Assembly (NCBI RefSeq): GCF_040530035.1
Contig: NZ_JBEWCD010000002.1
Span: 2,587,793-2,651,792 of the forward strand
Direction of reading: 5' to 3'
Length of the DNA stretch: 64,000 nt
DNA from: Roseibium sp. HPY-6
GTDB taxonomy: Bacteria; Pseudomonadota; Alphaproteobacteria; Rhizobiales; Stappiaceae
The position numbers and the translations under genes are program-made. The notes beneath the pieces are model-generated. The model made no database searches and was not told where the DNA came from. It saw only the letters and a program-made list of their open reading frames with translations. This document shows positions 18,421-28,075 of the stretch, piece after piece (within the stretch, counting starts at the first letter, position 1; each line of letters starts with the position of its first letter).

Positions 18421-18588
18421 AGGCCGGAGCGGCTCGAAACAATTTTCCCGGCAAAATAAATCTCAAAACCACTACGGCCAGTGTTTGGTGAAGGCACCGC
18501 GGGTAATCTTTTGTAGTATTTGATTCAATCACCCGGCTTCACATTAAGGTTACGAATTTACTAAAACTCGATCGTTTCTGTGCATATT

Positions 18589-18618
18589 TTGCGTAACTTA
18601 TTGCATTTGGGTTACAAT
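18589..18618 (+). promoter_or_regulatory. Plus-strand sigma-70-type promoter in the divK-rpmG gap
   Basis: TTGCGT (18589-18594), an 18-bp spacer, then TACAAT (18613-18618), in a locally AT-rich stretch 170 bp past the divK stop. It points away from divK into a region with no credible reading frame but strong hairpins. Confidence 0.5.
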
Positions 18619-18619
18619 A

Positions 18620-18835
18620 GGGTAGTGTGGCCGCTGATCAGGAATTTTCCTGATCGCTTATTTAGCTATACGAATTTTGGCCTTGCGAATTGCATGGCGA
18701 CAGTTTCCCCTCGGAGTGCTCAGGTCCGCCGCATCTCCTGGGTCCGTGGGGCAGGTCGGCAGGGAACCGGCCGAAGAGTGGCCTCCTCGAATGCCGTGTT
18801 CCCGCCGACCACTATCTTCTCAGACGTCAAATGAT
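18620..18835 (+). ncRNA. Candidate structured small RNA between divK and rpmG
   Basis: Behind the promoter lies a perfect palindromic hairpin, arms 18636-18644 (GATCAGGAA) and 18647-18655. Then comes a long stem: GGTCGGC (18754-18760), a bulged A, GGGAAC (18762-18767), pairing with GTTCCC (18798-18803) and GCCGACC (18804-18810), 13 bp in all. An internal bubble is closed by CTGGG (18738-18742) with CTCAG (18819-18823). No protein frame here shows codon-like character. The strand is uncertain: the promoter suggests plus, but no plus-strand T-rich terminator follows. No known RNA family is recognised. The rest of the 529-bp gap (18421-18588, 18836-18893) shows nothing. Confidence 0.35.
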
Positions 18836-18893
18836 CAGTCGCATGGAGCATAGTGCGACAGGCATGATCGGCTTCCGCTACATTCAATTTTTC

Positions 18894-18922
18894 AACAAAA
18901 AACCCGCCGGGTGAGGGCGGGT
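18894..18922 (-). terminator. Rho-independent terminator of rpmG
   Basis: Inverted repeat ACCCGCC (18902-18908) / GGCGGGT (18916-18922). On the minus strand it is followed by TTTTTTGTT. It lies 28 nt past the rpmG stop codon. Confidence 0.85.
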
Positions 18923-18949
18923 CTTGAGCGTAGCAAGATGCGCCGGATC

Positions 18950-19117
18950 TTACTTGATCTTGGCTTCCTTGAACTCGACATGCTTCTTCGCAATCGGGTC
19001 GTATTTCTTTTTGACCATTTTTTCGGTCATCGTGCGGGAGTTCTTCTTGGTGACGTAGAAGAAACCGGTATCCGCCGTAGAGAGGAGCTTGATTTTGATT
19101 GTTGTCGCCTTGGCCAT
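18950..19117 (-). CDS. rpmG: 50S ribosomal protein L33
   Basis: A 55-residue protein, the normal length for proteobacterial L33. It starts [20 protein letters not shown] and continues with [21 protein letters not shown], the RNA-binding beta-rich core. It ends KEAKIK and is strongly basic. It lacks the CxxC zinc pairs of C+ L33 forms, as is normal in this group. It is a component of the large subunit near the E site. A clear terminator follows. In related genomes this gene usually follows pleD. Confidence 0.95.
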   Translation of the reverse strand: MAKATTIKIKLLSTADTGFFYVTKKNSRTMTEKMVKKKYDPIAKKHVEFKEAKIK

Positions 19118-19271
19118 GGCCTTGGATCCTGTTCTCTGTTGTCGGGCAAAGGGTTCTCATGGCCAGATTGGCTGGCGGTGAATCTGCCCCAATGTCTGAA
19201 ATTAGCGCGCAAACTACTCATCGGAGCGTGAAAGTCAAGCATTGCCTGCGCTGCAACAGCAATTTGAGTAG

Positions 19272-19664
19272 CTATTTTTCCCGGCTTGCGATGACTTTGA
19301 TCTCAACGATCGCATCCTCGTGCACAAAGCCGGCGACCTCGATAGCTGTCCAGGCCGGATAGGGCTCCTTGACGAACTCGGACCGGATACCTTTAAAGAG
19401 GTCGAAATGATCGCGCAGACCGACGTGATAGGTCGTCATTTCCACAAGCGCGCCGAAGTCCAGACCCGCTTCGCGGAGAACGATTTCGACCTTTTTGAAA
19501 GCGTTTCTGATCTGGTGTTCTGCGTCCGCCGGCAGGTCACCATCCGGGCTCACGCCCGTGAAGCCGGTCAGGAAAACCAGATCGCCACTGGCTAGGCCCG
19601 GCGACATCTTCCAGTCGTCGTAATAGGACTTCAGTTCGGCGGGAACGATTGCTTGTTTGCTCAT
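19272..19664 (-). CDS. RidA-family protein (second)
   Basis: A 130-residue YjgF/UK114-family protein, likely trimeric. It has DLVFLTGFTGVSPDGDLPADAEHQIRNAF, the AYPAWTAIEV-like segment YPAWTAIEVAG and a C-terminal IVEIKVIASRE. The active-site Arg of canonical RidA is not clearly placed, so this is a divergent subgroup of unknown substrate. It lies 154 nt upstream of rpmG and 66 nt from the NUDIX gene on the same strand. Confidence 0.87.
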   Translation of the reverse strand: MSKQAIVPAELKSYYDDWKMSPGLASGDLVFLTGFTGVSPDGDLPADAEHQIRNAFKKVEIVLREAGLDFGALVEMTTYHVGLRDHFDLFKGIRSEFVKEPYPAWTAIEVAGFVHEDAIVEIKVIASREK

Positions 19665-19730
19665 TGATCGGCTCCATGCAGGGCGGATTGACTGTCCGCC
19701 ACTTCGTTCGCAAGGATAGGGCGCGTAGAC

Positions 19731-20477
19731 TTAAATCCGCTCTCGCACGAACGCACCGTTGCGGAAAAAATAGTAAGGAACGTCGGTTTCCGGCGCCAGG
19801 TCCGGGTCCTCTGCGAGACGTTCTTCAAGATCGGTCAGTATCTTGGTTGTGATCAGGGGCAATTCTTTTGCCCGTGCTTCTTCCAGGGTGAGCCATGCGC
19901 AGTCCTCAAGCTCACCGGATGGACCTGTGCCCCCGGGCAGACCGTCGGCGACTGCGTCTGCCCACACAGCAAGAAAGCGCGTGTCGAAGCGCCGTGGGCG
20001 CTGCGGCGGGGTAATCGCGCGTGCGATCATCCGCAATCCACCTAGATCAGGCTGGATGCCGCGCTCGCCAAAGGCTTCGAACCCGGCGCCAAGGCGCAGC
20101 GCGCCATCAGAGCTTTTCCGGCCAACAAACAACCCGGCCTCTTCGTAGGTTTCGCGGATCGCAGCCAACGCAAAGGCACGAACACGCGCGGCCGACTTGC
20201 CGTTCTTCAGTCCCTTTGAAAGCTTGGTTTCAACAGCCGGGTGATACGGCAGGACGTTGGAAATGCGGGAATCGCTCGGGTCGACCCGGCCGCCTGGAAA
20301 GACGAATTTGCCCGGCATGAAAGTGTGGCGCATGTGACGGCGCCCCATCAGCATCTTTACGGTACCGTCTTTGGCGCGATCCAGAATGAGCAGCGTGGCG
20401 GCGTCTTTCGGTCGGATATAGGGATAGTCGCCGGCCTTTTCGTCCTTTGCCAGTTGCCTTTCAAACGAACCGGTCAT
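19731..20477 (-). CDS. NUDIX hydrolase
   Basis: A 248-residue NUDIX-fold protein. The Nudix box is interrupted in spacing: FPGGRVDPSD is followed after an insert by ALAAIRETYEEAGLFVG, which keeps the REx2EEx(A/T)G core that binds catalytic metal. This large-insert arrangement resembles CoA-pyrophosphatase-like and NUDT8/19-type members. The substrate is unknown. The start ATG overlaps the DUF983 stop by 4 nt, indicating translational coupling at the end of the topA-rnr-DUF983 chain. Confidence 0.88.
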   Translation of the reverse strand: MTGSFERQLAKDEKAGDYPYIRPKDAATLLILDRAKDGTVKMLMGRRHMRHTFMPGKFVFPGGRVDPSDSRISNVLPYHPAVETKLSKGLKNGKSAARVRAFALAAIRETYEEAGLFVGRKSSDGALRLGAGFEAFGERGIQPDLGGLRMIARAITPPQRPRRFDTRFLAVWADAVADGLPGGTGPSGELEDCAWLTLEEARAKELPLITTKILTDLEERLAEDPDLAPETDVPYYFFRNGAFVRERI

Positions 20478-20944
20478 GTGATCCTTTCAGAAGCGGGCGC
20501 GGCAACAGGAAATTCGTCTTCCGACTCCGGATCGAAACCATGCATGTAGAGCGCCCACTGCAGCCCCACCAAAGCACCCTTGATGGGCCGCATGAGTGCA
20601 AACGACAGAAGAATGGTCAAGGGCAGCCAGATCGACATGTGGATCCAGATTGCGGGACGCCACATGACCTCCACGATAAGCAGTGCGGGAATGATAATGT
20701 GCCCCACGATCGTGATCGTGAAATAGGGCGGCGCATCGTCGGCTCGGTGGTGATGAAATTCCTCGCCGCATTTGTCGCATGCAGGCCGGACCTGAAGGAA
20801 ACCATCGAACAGTTTGCCCTGGCCGCAGTTCATGCATCGGTTGGAGGCACCGCGCAACATCGCCTGCAGGACCGGTCGCCGCGGCTTTTCCGCCAGGGTA
20901 TCCGGGATCGCTACGTCTTCTTTCAACTCGTATCGAACCGTCAC
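20474..20944 (-). CDS. DUF983 membrane protein
   Basis: A 156-residue inner-membrane protein. The cytoplasmic N-terminal part carries two CxxC pairs, NRCMNCGQGKLF and PACDKCGEEFHHHRADD, a small zinc-ribbon-like unit. Two hydrophobic helices follow (about residues 73-95 and 100-120). The function is unknown. It overlaps rnr upstream and NUDIX downstream by 4 nt each. Confidence 0.88.
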   Translation of the reverse strand: MTVRYELKEDVAIPDTLAEKPRRPVLQAMLRGASNRCMNCGQGKLFDGFLQVRPACDKCGEEFHHHRADDAPPYFTITIVGHIIIPALLIVEVMWRPAIWIHMSIWLPLTILLSFALMRPIKGALVGLQWALYMHGFDPESEDEFPVAAPASERIT

Positions 20945-23259
20945 TTGGACCTCCTTCGGCTTGGTTTCCTGGTGGAGGCCTTGGCCTTTGCGCCTTTGGG
21001 AGGGCCGCGCCGTGTTTTTGGGGCGGCTTTACGGATCTTCTTGCCGGCGATACGTCCCTGACTGAGCAATTCAAAGGTCAGAGCACCGGCAAATGGTGCT
21101 GCCTCGACCAGTCTGACTTCCACTTGATCGCCAAGTTGATAAGTCTCGCCGGATTTGTCACCTATCAGGGCATGCGACCCTTCGTCATATCGGTAGTAGT
21201 CGAGACCGATTGTCGATGCGGGAACGAACCCGTCTGCGCCAGTATCCTGCAAGCGTATGAACATCCCGGACTTGATTACGCCCGCGATACGGCCTTGAAA
21301 AGTCGCGCCGATTTGATCGCTCATCCACAAGGCAATCAACCGGTCGATCGTGTCACGCTCAGCCAGCATGGCGCGGCGTTCGGCCGCAGAAATTTCAGCG
21401 CCTACGGCCTCCAGCTTGCCCTCAATTCCATCCGGCAGACCATCTGATCCAAGTCCGAGCGCGGAAATCAGGCCTCTGTGAACAATCAGATCCGCATAGC
21501 GGCGAATGGGTGATGTGAAATGGGCGTAACGCCGGAGATTGAGGCCGAAATGGCCGATATTCTGAGGTGTGTACTCAGCCTGGGCCTGGCTGCGAAGGAT
21601 CACCTCGTTGACGAGATGAGCCTGCGGCGTGTCCTTCACCTTTGCCAGGATTCCATTGAAGACGGACGGTCTCAAACCGCCAGAGGAGGGCAGCTTCATG
21701 TTGAGGGTCGATAGGAAGTCCTTGAGGCTTTCAAGCTTTTCAGGTGTCGAAGCATCGTGAACGCGGTAGAGCAGCGGGGATTTCTTTTTCTCCAGGGTTT
21801 CCGCCGCGGCGACATTCGCCTGGATCATGAACTCTTCAATCAGTTTGTGCGCGTCGAGCCTGTCCGGCACAAAAACATGATCGACGGTGCCGTCTTCTTT
21901 CAGCGCAATCTTGCGCTCCGGCAGGTCAAGCTCCAGCGGTTCACGTGCATCCCGGCCTTTTTTCAGAATTTCGTAGGCTGCCCAGAGCGGCTTGAGAACG
22001 CCTTCAAGCAACGTTTCGGTCGCCTCGTCGGGCGCCCCGTCAATTGCCTTTTGCGCCTGCTGGTAAGAGAGCTTCGCCGCCGAGCGCATCAGCACCCGGT
22101 GGAAGGTGTGGCTTGTCTTACGCCCGGTCTTGTCGAACACCATGCGCACCGCCATCGCCGGCTTGTCTTCCTTTTCGCGCAAGGAACAAAGCAGATTGGA
22201 GATGCGTTCGGGCAGCATCGGGATCACGCGGTCGGGAAAGTAAACGCTGTTTCCCCTGATATTCGCTTCCCGGTCCATGGGCGAGCCAGTTGTCACGTAA
22301 TGGGCGACGTCGGCAATCGCGACATAGGCGATAATTCCGCCCGCGTTTTCGGGGTTTTCGTCGGGCTCGGCAAAGACGGCATCGTCGTGGTCTTTGGCAT
22401 CCGGCGGGTCGATGGTAATCAGCGGGATCTGTCGCCAGTCTTCCCGCTTGCCCAAGGTCTCAACAGGCTTTGCTGACTCTGCCTGCGCTTCGACGGCGTT
22501 CGGGAAAACATGCGGAATACCGTGCGAATGAAGGGCGATTTCTGAAACCGCCTTTTCAGAATGCATAGAGCCGAAACGCTCCACGATGGATGCACGCGGG
22601 TGCCCATACCGGCCTGATCGCGTGACCTGCACACTTACGAGGTCGCCATCGTTTGCTTCTTTCACCTCGGATGGGTCGACATCAAGTTCCCGCTGCTTGC
22701 GATCGATAGGCTCCAGATAGGGCGGACGATCACCATCCCGCTTGCGGAAGATGCCGAGGACTGCGCCCTGTTTTTTCTCAAGAACCTTGATGACGCGCGC
22801 GACATGACTGGCTTCCGGACCGCTCTCCGCTTCAGTCAGACGGATCAATGCCCTGTCACCGACACCCGGCTGGGTCGACTTGGTCTTGCCGGTGAGAACC
22901 AGGATATTAGGTGGATCTCCGGCCTCTTCGTCCCAGTCGAGCGGCGTACCCAGGAGGTCGCCATCACGGTCTCTTCCGATCAGACTGGCAACGAAGACCG
23001 GCGGCAGGTCGCCGGGCCGGATCATGCGTTTGTTTCGTTTTTCAATGAGACCTTCTTCGGAAAGGTCTTTTAGCATCTTTTTAAGATGGATCCGCGCGCC
23101 GCCGATAATGCCGAAATGGCGGGCAATTTCCCGTTTGCCGGCGCGCCCGGGATTATCGGCGACAAACGCCAGTATATCTTCCCGGGACGGCATTTCGCCC
23201 GGCACCTTGGCGTGTTTGCGTTTGGTATGCTTGCGCGTGTTGATCCGTTTCGCGTTCAA
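20941..23259 (-). CDS. rnr: Ribonuclease R
   Basis: A 772-residue 3'-5' exoribonuclease of the RNB family. The order is an N-terminal winged-helix region (residues about 20-80), cold-shock OB domains, a catalytic RNB domain with the metal-binding aspartates in PPDAKDHDDAVFAE (near residue 290), a C-terminal S1 domain (FQGRIAGVIKSGMFIRLQDTGADGF) and a Lys/Arg-rich tail. It degrades structured RNA processively in the cytoplasm. It overlaps topA by 4 nt and DUF983 by 4 nt, so all are probably made from one message. Confidence 0.95.
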   Translation of the reverse strand: MNAKRINTRKHTKRKHAKVPGEMPSREDILAFVADNPGRAGKREIARHFGIIGGARIHLKKMLKDLSEEGLIEKRNKRMIRPGDLPPVFVASLIGRDRDGDLLGTPLDWDEEAGDPPNILVLTGKTKSTQPGVGDRALIRLTEAESGPEASHVARVIKVLEKKQGAVLGIFRKRDGDRPPYLEPIDRKQRELDVDPSEVKEANDGDLVSVQVTRSGRYGHPRASIVERFGSMHSEKAVSEIALHSHGIPHVFPNAVEAQAESAKPVETLGKREDWRQIPLITIDPPDAKDHDDAVFAEPDENPENAGGIIAYVAIADVAHYVTTGSPMDREANIRGNSVYFPDRVIPMLPERISNLLCSLREKEDKPAMAVRMVFDKTGRKTSHTFHRVLMRSAAKLSYQQAQKAIDGAPDEATETLLEGVLKPLWAAYEILKKGRDAREPLELDLPERKIALKEDGTVDHVFVPDRLDAHKLIEEFMIQANVAAAETLEKKKSPLLYRVHDASTPEKLESLKDFLSTLNMKLPSSGGLRPSVFNGILAKVKDTPQAHLVNEVILRSQAQAEYTPQNIGHFGLNLRRYAHFTSPIRRYADLIVHRGLISALGLGSDGLPDGIEGKLEAVGAEISAAERRAMLAERDTIDRLIALWMSDQIGATFQGRIAGVIKSGMFIRLQDTGADGFVPASTIGLDYYRYDEGSHALIGDKSGETYQLGDQVEVRLVEAAPFAGALTFELLSQGRIAGKKIRKAAPKTRRGPPKGAKAKASTRKPSRRRSK

Positions 23260-25919
23260 GACGCATCATCCCAGGGAACCTCTTCAGAAGAGGCATCGAC
23301 GTCCGTCTTCTTTGCCGTTTTCGACTTGGCGCTGGACGTTTTGGTTTTCTTTGCCGCTGTTTTCTTCGCAGCAGGCTTCTTCTTACCGCCTTTTGCCGCC
23401 GCTTTAGCGGCAATCAGCTCGAGTGCCTGTTCGAGCGTGACGGCTTTGGGGTCCGTTTCCTTGGGCAAGGTCGCATTGATCTTGCCGTGTTTGACATAAG
23501 GCCCATACCGGCCGTCAAACACATTGACCGGGCCGCCTTCGTCAGGGTGCTCCCCAAGCTCTTTCAGCGGTGTTGCAGCAGCGCCGCGGCGCCCGCCGCC
23601 CTTGGCCCGCTTTTCGGCAAGCGCGTCGACGGCGCGGTTGATCCCGACGGAGAACACCTCGTCAGGTGTCGACAGATTGGCGTATGTGCCCTCATGCAGG
23701 ACGAAGGGGCCGTAACGACCGATCCCGGCTGTAATCATCTTGCCGTCTTCAGGATGCAGACCGACTTCACGCGGCAGCGACAGAAGCTGCAGTGCTTTCT
23801 CCAGATCCATGTCGGGGGCCGACCAACCCTTGGGCAGCGACGCCCGCTTCGGCTTGGCTTCCTCGCCAAGTTGGACATAAGGGCCGAAGCGGCCGTTCCG
23901 AAGCGAGATGTCCTGACCTGAGTCCGGGTCTACGCCGAGCACCTTGGGGCCTTCATCCGCGTCCCCGGCTTCACCATTTGGTTTGCCGAGCTGGCGGGTG
24001 AAACCGCATTCGGGATAGTTGGAGCAACCGATGAAGGCACCCCAGCGGCTGACTTTCAAGGACAACTGTCCCGTATCGCACGCCGGACACTGGCGCGGGT
24101 TGCTGCCGTCTTCCTTCGGCGGGAAGATATGCGGACCGAGCAGTTCGTTGAGCGAGTCGATCACCTCGGCAACGCGCAGGTCCTTGATGTCATCCACGGC
24201 GCCGGAGAAATTGGTCCAGAAATCGCGCAGCACATCCAGCCACGAAAGTTCGCCGGCGGAAATCTTGTCGAGCTGCTCTTCAAGGCTGGCCGTGAAGTCG
24301 AATTCCACGTAGCGATGAAAGAAGCTTTCCAGGAATGCTGTGACGATGCGGCCCTTGTCCTGCGGTACAAGCTGCTTTTTCTCCAGCTCCACATAGTCCC
24401 GGTCCCGAAGGGTCTGAAGAGTAGAGGCATAGGTCGAGGGCCGGCCAATGCCGAGCTCTTCCATTTTCTTGACCAGGCTGGCTTCGGTGTAACGCGGCGG
24501 AGGCGTGGTGAAATGCTGAGTCGCTTCGATGGCTTCCGACTTGTCGTCGACGGATGTTGCGGTCAGGGTCGCGCCTTCATCGACAGCCGGCAGACGGCGG
24601 GAATTCTCATCCTCGTCGTCGTCGCGTCCTTCTTGGTAAAGCGTCAGGAAACCGTCGAAACGCACGACCGATCCGGTCGCGCGCAGGTTCGCCGTCTTGC
24701 CGGAACCTTTGGCAAGCACTTCGATCGTGGTGCGTTCCAGGACGGCTGACTCCATCTGAGACGCCATGGTCCGCTTCCAGATCAACTCATAGAGCTTTGC
24801 CTGGTCCGGATCGAGAAACTTGGCAACATCCTTTGGCCGGCGGGAAAGGTCTGTTGGACGGATGGCTTCGTGCGCTTCCTGGGCGTTCTTTGCCTTGGAG
24901 GAGTAGACGCGCGGTTTTTCAGGGACGTATTTGTCGCCGAAGTCCTGACTGATGACACTCCTGGCAGCAGCAATGGCTTCGCCTGCAATCTGCACACCGT
25001 CGGTACGCATGTAGGTGATGAGACCGGAAGTCTCACCGCCGATGGAGATGCCTTCGTAGAGTTTTTGCGCAACCTGCATGGTGCGCGAGGCCGCAAAGCC
25101 CATCTTGCGGGAGGCTTCCTGCTGGAGCGTGGACGTCGTGAACGGAGCGGCCGGATGGCGTTTCGCCGGCTTGGAAACCACGCTGTCGACGGCAAAGCTC
25201 GCGCTTTCCAGCATGGTTTTGATGGTTGACGCTTCCGTGCCGTCCTTGATGTCGTGGCGGCCGATTTTGCGGCCGTCATAGCCCGTCAATCCGGTCTGGA
25301 ACATGTCGCCTGCCGGTGTCTTCATATTGGCGAAGATGGACCAGTATTCCTGCGGCTTGAACGTCTCGATTTCCATCTCGCGGTCGCAGATCAGGCGCAG
25401 TGCAACAGACTGTACGCGGCCGGCCGAGCGCGCGCCCGGCAGTTTCCGCCAAAGAACCGGCGAGAGCGTGAAGCCGACAAGATAGTCGAGCGCGCGGCGG
25501 GCAAGATAAGCATCAACCAACGGGGCATCGAGCTGCCTCGGGTTGTTCATCGCCTCGAGAATGGCTTTTTTCGTGATCGCGTTGAACACAACACGTTCTA
25601 CGTGCTTGTCCTTCAGGACGCGCTTTTTCTGGAGCACTTCCAGAACGTGCCAGGAAATGGCTTCACCTTCACGATCAGGGTCAGTCGCCAGGATGAGCCG
25701 GTCGGCTTCCTTAACGGCATTGGCGATTTCCGTGAGCCGCTTTTGGGACTTGCTGTCCACTTGCCAGCTCATGGAAAAATTGTCGTCGGGCTGAACCGAT
25801 CCGTCCTTTGGCGGCAGATCGCGCACGTGACCGTAAGAGGCCAATACCGTGTAATCGGATCCCAGATATTTGTTGATCGTCTTGGCTTTCGCCGGCGATT
25901 CCACAATGACGACGTTCAT
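23256..25919 (-). CDS. topA: DNA topoisomerase I
   Basis: An 887-residue type IA topoisomerase. The Toprim domain starts MNVVIVESPAKAKTINKYLG and has the DxDREGE motif (LATDPDREGEAIS). The catalytic tyrosine is Y303 in SGLITYMRTDG. A C-terminal four-Cys zinc module (CPACDTGQL...CSNYPEC) is followed by repeated FGPYV/YGPYV units and a Lys/Ala-rich tail of about 50 residues, typical of alphaproteobacterial TopA. It relaxes negative supercoils. GGGTAAG precedes the ATG. The 186-bp gap to dprA shows no terminator. Confidence 0.96.
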   Translation of the reverse strand: MNVVIVESPAKAKTINKYLGSDYTVLASYGHVRDLPPKDGSVQPDDNFSMSWQVDSKSQKRLTEIANAVKEADRLILATDPDREGEAISWHVLEVLQKKRVLKDKHVERVVFNAITKKAILEAMNNPRQLDAPLVDAYLARRALDYLVGFTLSPVLWRKLPGARSAGRVQSVALRLICDREMEIETFKPQEYWSIFANMKTPAGDMFQTGLTGYDGRKIGRHDIKDGTEASTIKTMLESASFAVDSVVSKPAKRHPAAPFTTSTLQQEASRKMGFAASRTMQVAQKLYEGISIGGETSGLITYMRTDGVQIAGEAIAAARSVISQDFGDKYVPEKPRVYSSKAKNAQEAHEAIRPTDLSRRPKDVAKFLDPDQAKLYELIWKRTMASQMESAVLERTTIEVLAKGSGKTANLRATGSVVRFDGFLTLYQEGRDDDEDENSRRLPAVDEGATLTATSVDDKSEAIEATQHFTTPPPRYTEASLVKKMEELGIGRPSTYASTLQTLRDRDYVELEKKQLVPQDKGRIVTAFLESFFHRYVEFDFTASLEEQLDKISAGELSWLDVLRDFWTNFSGAVDDIKDLRVAEVIDSLNELLGPHIFPPKEDGSNPRQCPACDTGQLSLKVSRWGAFIGCSNYPECGFTRQLGKPNGEAGDADEGPKVLGVDPDSGQDISLRNGRFGPYVQLGEEAKPKRASLPKGWSAPDMDLEKALQLLSLPREVGLHPEDGKMITAGIGRYGPFVLHEGTYANLSTPDEVFSVGINRAVDALAEKRAKGGGRRGAAATPLKELGEHPDEGGPVNVFDGRYGPYVKHGKINATLPKETDPKAVTLEQALELIAAKAAAKGGKKKPAAKKTAAKKTKTSSAKSKTAKKTDVDASSEEVPWDDAS

Positions 25920-26105
25920 TCTTACCCAAATAATTTTGCCGGAAACGGAGCCCCCGCCCGGTGGAGAAGGAGAATTGAGATGCGCAGACGATCACGGATC
26001 ACGCGCCGCCTGTCAAATGGACCTTTGCGCGTCCGCGGTCAAGTGACCTCCTGGTACACACAGTTTTCCACGGCCGATTATGCACACCGCGAAGGGCAAA
26101 TGTCG

Positions 26106-27251
26106 TCAGTTCCGATCCATGACCAGCGAGATCTTTTGCCCGGCATGCCGATCGAGCCGGCCGGCAAGCTCAAGTTCGAGTAGGACCACGTTGACCGACC
26201 GTGCATCGGAGCCCACAAACCGGATCAGTTCATCAAGCTCAACCGGAGCCGGCCCAAGGGCCTCGATGATCCTTGTCCGCAGGACATCATCAGGTTCTGC
26301 CGGCGAGACGGACTGCGCGCCGGGAGGTTCCAGAACTCCGTTGAAAAGGGGGAGGTCCGCATTCATTTGGGCAGCAAGTCCCTCCAGAACGTCCTCGGCG
26401 GATCTTGCCAGTATCGCACCCTGGCGGATCAAACCATTCGCGCCTTCCGAACGCGGATCCAACGGCGATCCTGGAACCGCGTATATGTCGCGGTTCTGTT
26501 CCAGGGCGTACCGCGCTGTATGAAGGGAGCCGGAGGCCTTTGCCGCTTCAATGACAACAACGCCGAGAGAAACGCCCGAAATCAACCGGTTTCGTCTTGG
26601 AAAGTCGCGTCCGCGTGGTTTCCAGCCAAAGGGCATTTCGCTGATTGCAGCGCCGCCGGCCTCAAGGATCGCGCCCAGAAGGCGGTCGTGCTCGGGCGGA
26701 TAAAGAATGTTGAGGCCACCGGCAAAGACCGCGACGGTTCCGGTGCTGATGGAGGCATCATGTGCGGCTGCGTCGATCCCCCTGGCAAGTCCGGAGGCGA
26801 TCGCAAATCCTTGTTTGCCGAGGTCGCGCGCAAAGGCGCTGGCCAGTTTTCGCCCCGACAGAGAGGCATTTCGCGCGCCAACGATGGCAACCATTCTCGA
26901 ATTCGTTGTGACCTGACCGCCCTTGACTGAAAGCAATGGGGGAGGTCCGTCGATATGTTTTAAGTGGGCGGGGTAGTCGGCTTCTCCGATGGCGACAAGG
27001 CGTGCCCCAAACCGGTCATGCGCTTCAAGTTCAGCAAGTGCATCGTCCTGGCTGCACAGCCTGTAACGTTTTTTGCCGCCCCGTCGGGAGAGTTCTGGGA
27101 GAAATTCCAAGGCGCGTTCGGCAGAACCGGTGTGGTTCAGCAGATCACGAAAAGTCGCAGGTCCAATATTTTCAGATCGTATCAGGCGTAACCAAGCAAG
27201 ACGCTGTGCCTCGGTCAGGCTGCGTGTTTTATAGATTTCAGCGCCGCTCAT
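26106..27251 (-). CDS. dprA: DNA-processing protein DprA
   Basis: A 381-residue DprA/Smf protein. A SAM-like N-terminal region is followed by the Rossmann-fold DprA domain with [33 protein letters not shown] and the later [18 protein letters not shown]. The C-terminal part (from about residue 310) is a winged-helix DML1-type domain. DprA loads RecA onto incoming single strands in transformation. No other competence genes are in the window. The start ATG overlaps the plsY stop by 4 nt and is preceded by GGAGGCAC. Confidence 0.94.
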   Translation of the reverse strand: MSGAEIYKTRSLTEAQRLAWLRLIRSENIGPATFRDLLNHTGSAERALEFLPELSRRGGKKRYRLCSQDDALAELEAHDRFGARLVAIGEADYPAHLKHIDGPPPLLSVKGGQVTTNSRMVAIVGARNASLSGRKLASAFARDLGKQGFAIASGLARGIDAAAHDASISTGTVAVFAGGLNILYPPEHDRLLGAILEAGGAAISEMPFGWKPRGRDFPRRNRLISGVSLGVVVIEAAKASGSLHTARYALEQNRDIYAVPGSPLDPRSEGANGLIRQGAILARSAEDVLEGLAAQMNADLPLFNGVLEPPGAQSVSPAEPDDVLRTRIIEALGPAPVELDELIRFVGSDARSVNVVLLELELAGRLDRHAGQKISLVMDRN

Positions 27252-27913
27252 GTGCCTCCGTTGCCGGCCTGCGCATCTCCTTGGGATGCGGGCTTGGATT
27301 TGAACCCAATCCGGCTTTCTTCGCCGCGCAGCAGCCTGCTAATGTTTTCGTGATGCTTGGCCCAAAGAAGAACTGTCATCAAAAGAGACATTTCAGCGAG
27401 CTGGAATTGGCTGAACGCGACGTAGAGCAAGACGGGCGTCGCCAGGCTGGCGGTCAGCGCCGACAGGGAAGACAGCCGGAAGACGAGGGCCATTCCGATC
27501 CAGATTCCGATGAAGATCAGTCCTGCTGGCCAGAAAAGACCAAGCAGTATTCCGATATAGGTTGCGACCCCTTTGCCGCCCTTGAACTTGAGCCAGACAG
27601 GAAAGAGGTGTCCCAGAAAAGCTCCGAGGCCCGCCACGACAGCAAGGTCCTGACCGTAAAGGTAGCCCACCACCAGGACCGCAACGGTCCCCTTCAGGCC
27701 GTCACCGAGAAGCGTTGCAGCGGCGATCAGTTTGTTGCCTGTGCGGAGCACATTGGTTGTGCCGATGTTTCCCGACCCGATCTTGCGGATGTCGCCGAGC
27801 CCGGCAAGGCGCGTGAAAATCAGTCCGAACGGGATCGATCCCAGCAGGTAGCCGAAGGCGAGGGCTGCAAGATAGTAGGGCCAGGCAAATTCCCAGCTGA
27901 TGGGATCGGGCAC
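27248..27913 (-). CDS. plsY: Glycerol-3-phosphate acyltransferase PlsY
   Basis: A 221-residue polytopic inner-membrane enzyme that transfers acyl from acyl-phosphate to glycerol-3-phosphate, the first step of phospholipid synthesis. The three cytoplasmic motifs are visible: GSIPFG...[34 protein letters not shown], and [15 protein letters not shown]. The start is GTG with AAGGGAG nine bases upstream. The C-terminal tail past residue 200 is polar. It is coupled to dprA. Confidence 0.95.
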   Translation of the reverse strand: MPDPISWEFAWPYYLAALAFGYLLGSIPFGLIFTRLAGLGDIRKIGSGNIGTTNVLRTGNKLIAAATLLGDGLKGTVAVLVVGYLYGQDLAVVAGLGAFLGHLFPVWLKFKGGKGVATYIGILLGLFWPAGLIFIGIWIGMALVFRLSSLSALTASLATPVLLYVAFSQFQLAEMSLLMTVLLWAKHHENISRLLRGEESRIGFKSKPASQGDAQAGNGGT

Positions 27914-28075
27914 GCGGAGTTACTCCCTTATCGCGTGTACAAGCGTTGCTGCGGCAATTTACCCGCATGGTGGCTTGGATCAAGTCCTGTCGGGATGAAA
28001 GCCCGGGATCAAGGGAAACTCCGCAAGCCGCTCGGCTGACATAGTCATTTGAGCCTCAAGCGCAAGGAAACATAG

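Noticed and set aside
18698..18838. 6S RNA (ssrS) identity for the long hairpin in the divK-rpmG gap
   Set aside because: The stem-bubble-stem outline is suggestive, but the conserved bubble sequence is not recognised, and the usual zapA / 5-formyl-THF cyclo-ligase neighbours are absent.
25254..26183. Plus-strand frame of 309 codons opposite topA
   Set aside because: An antisense shadow of topA extended into the gap; Arg-rich composition, no recognisable domain.
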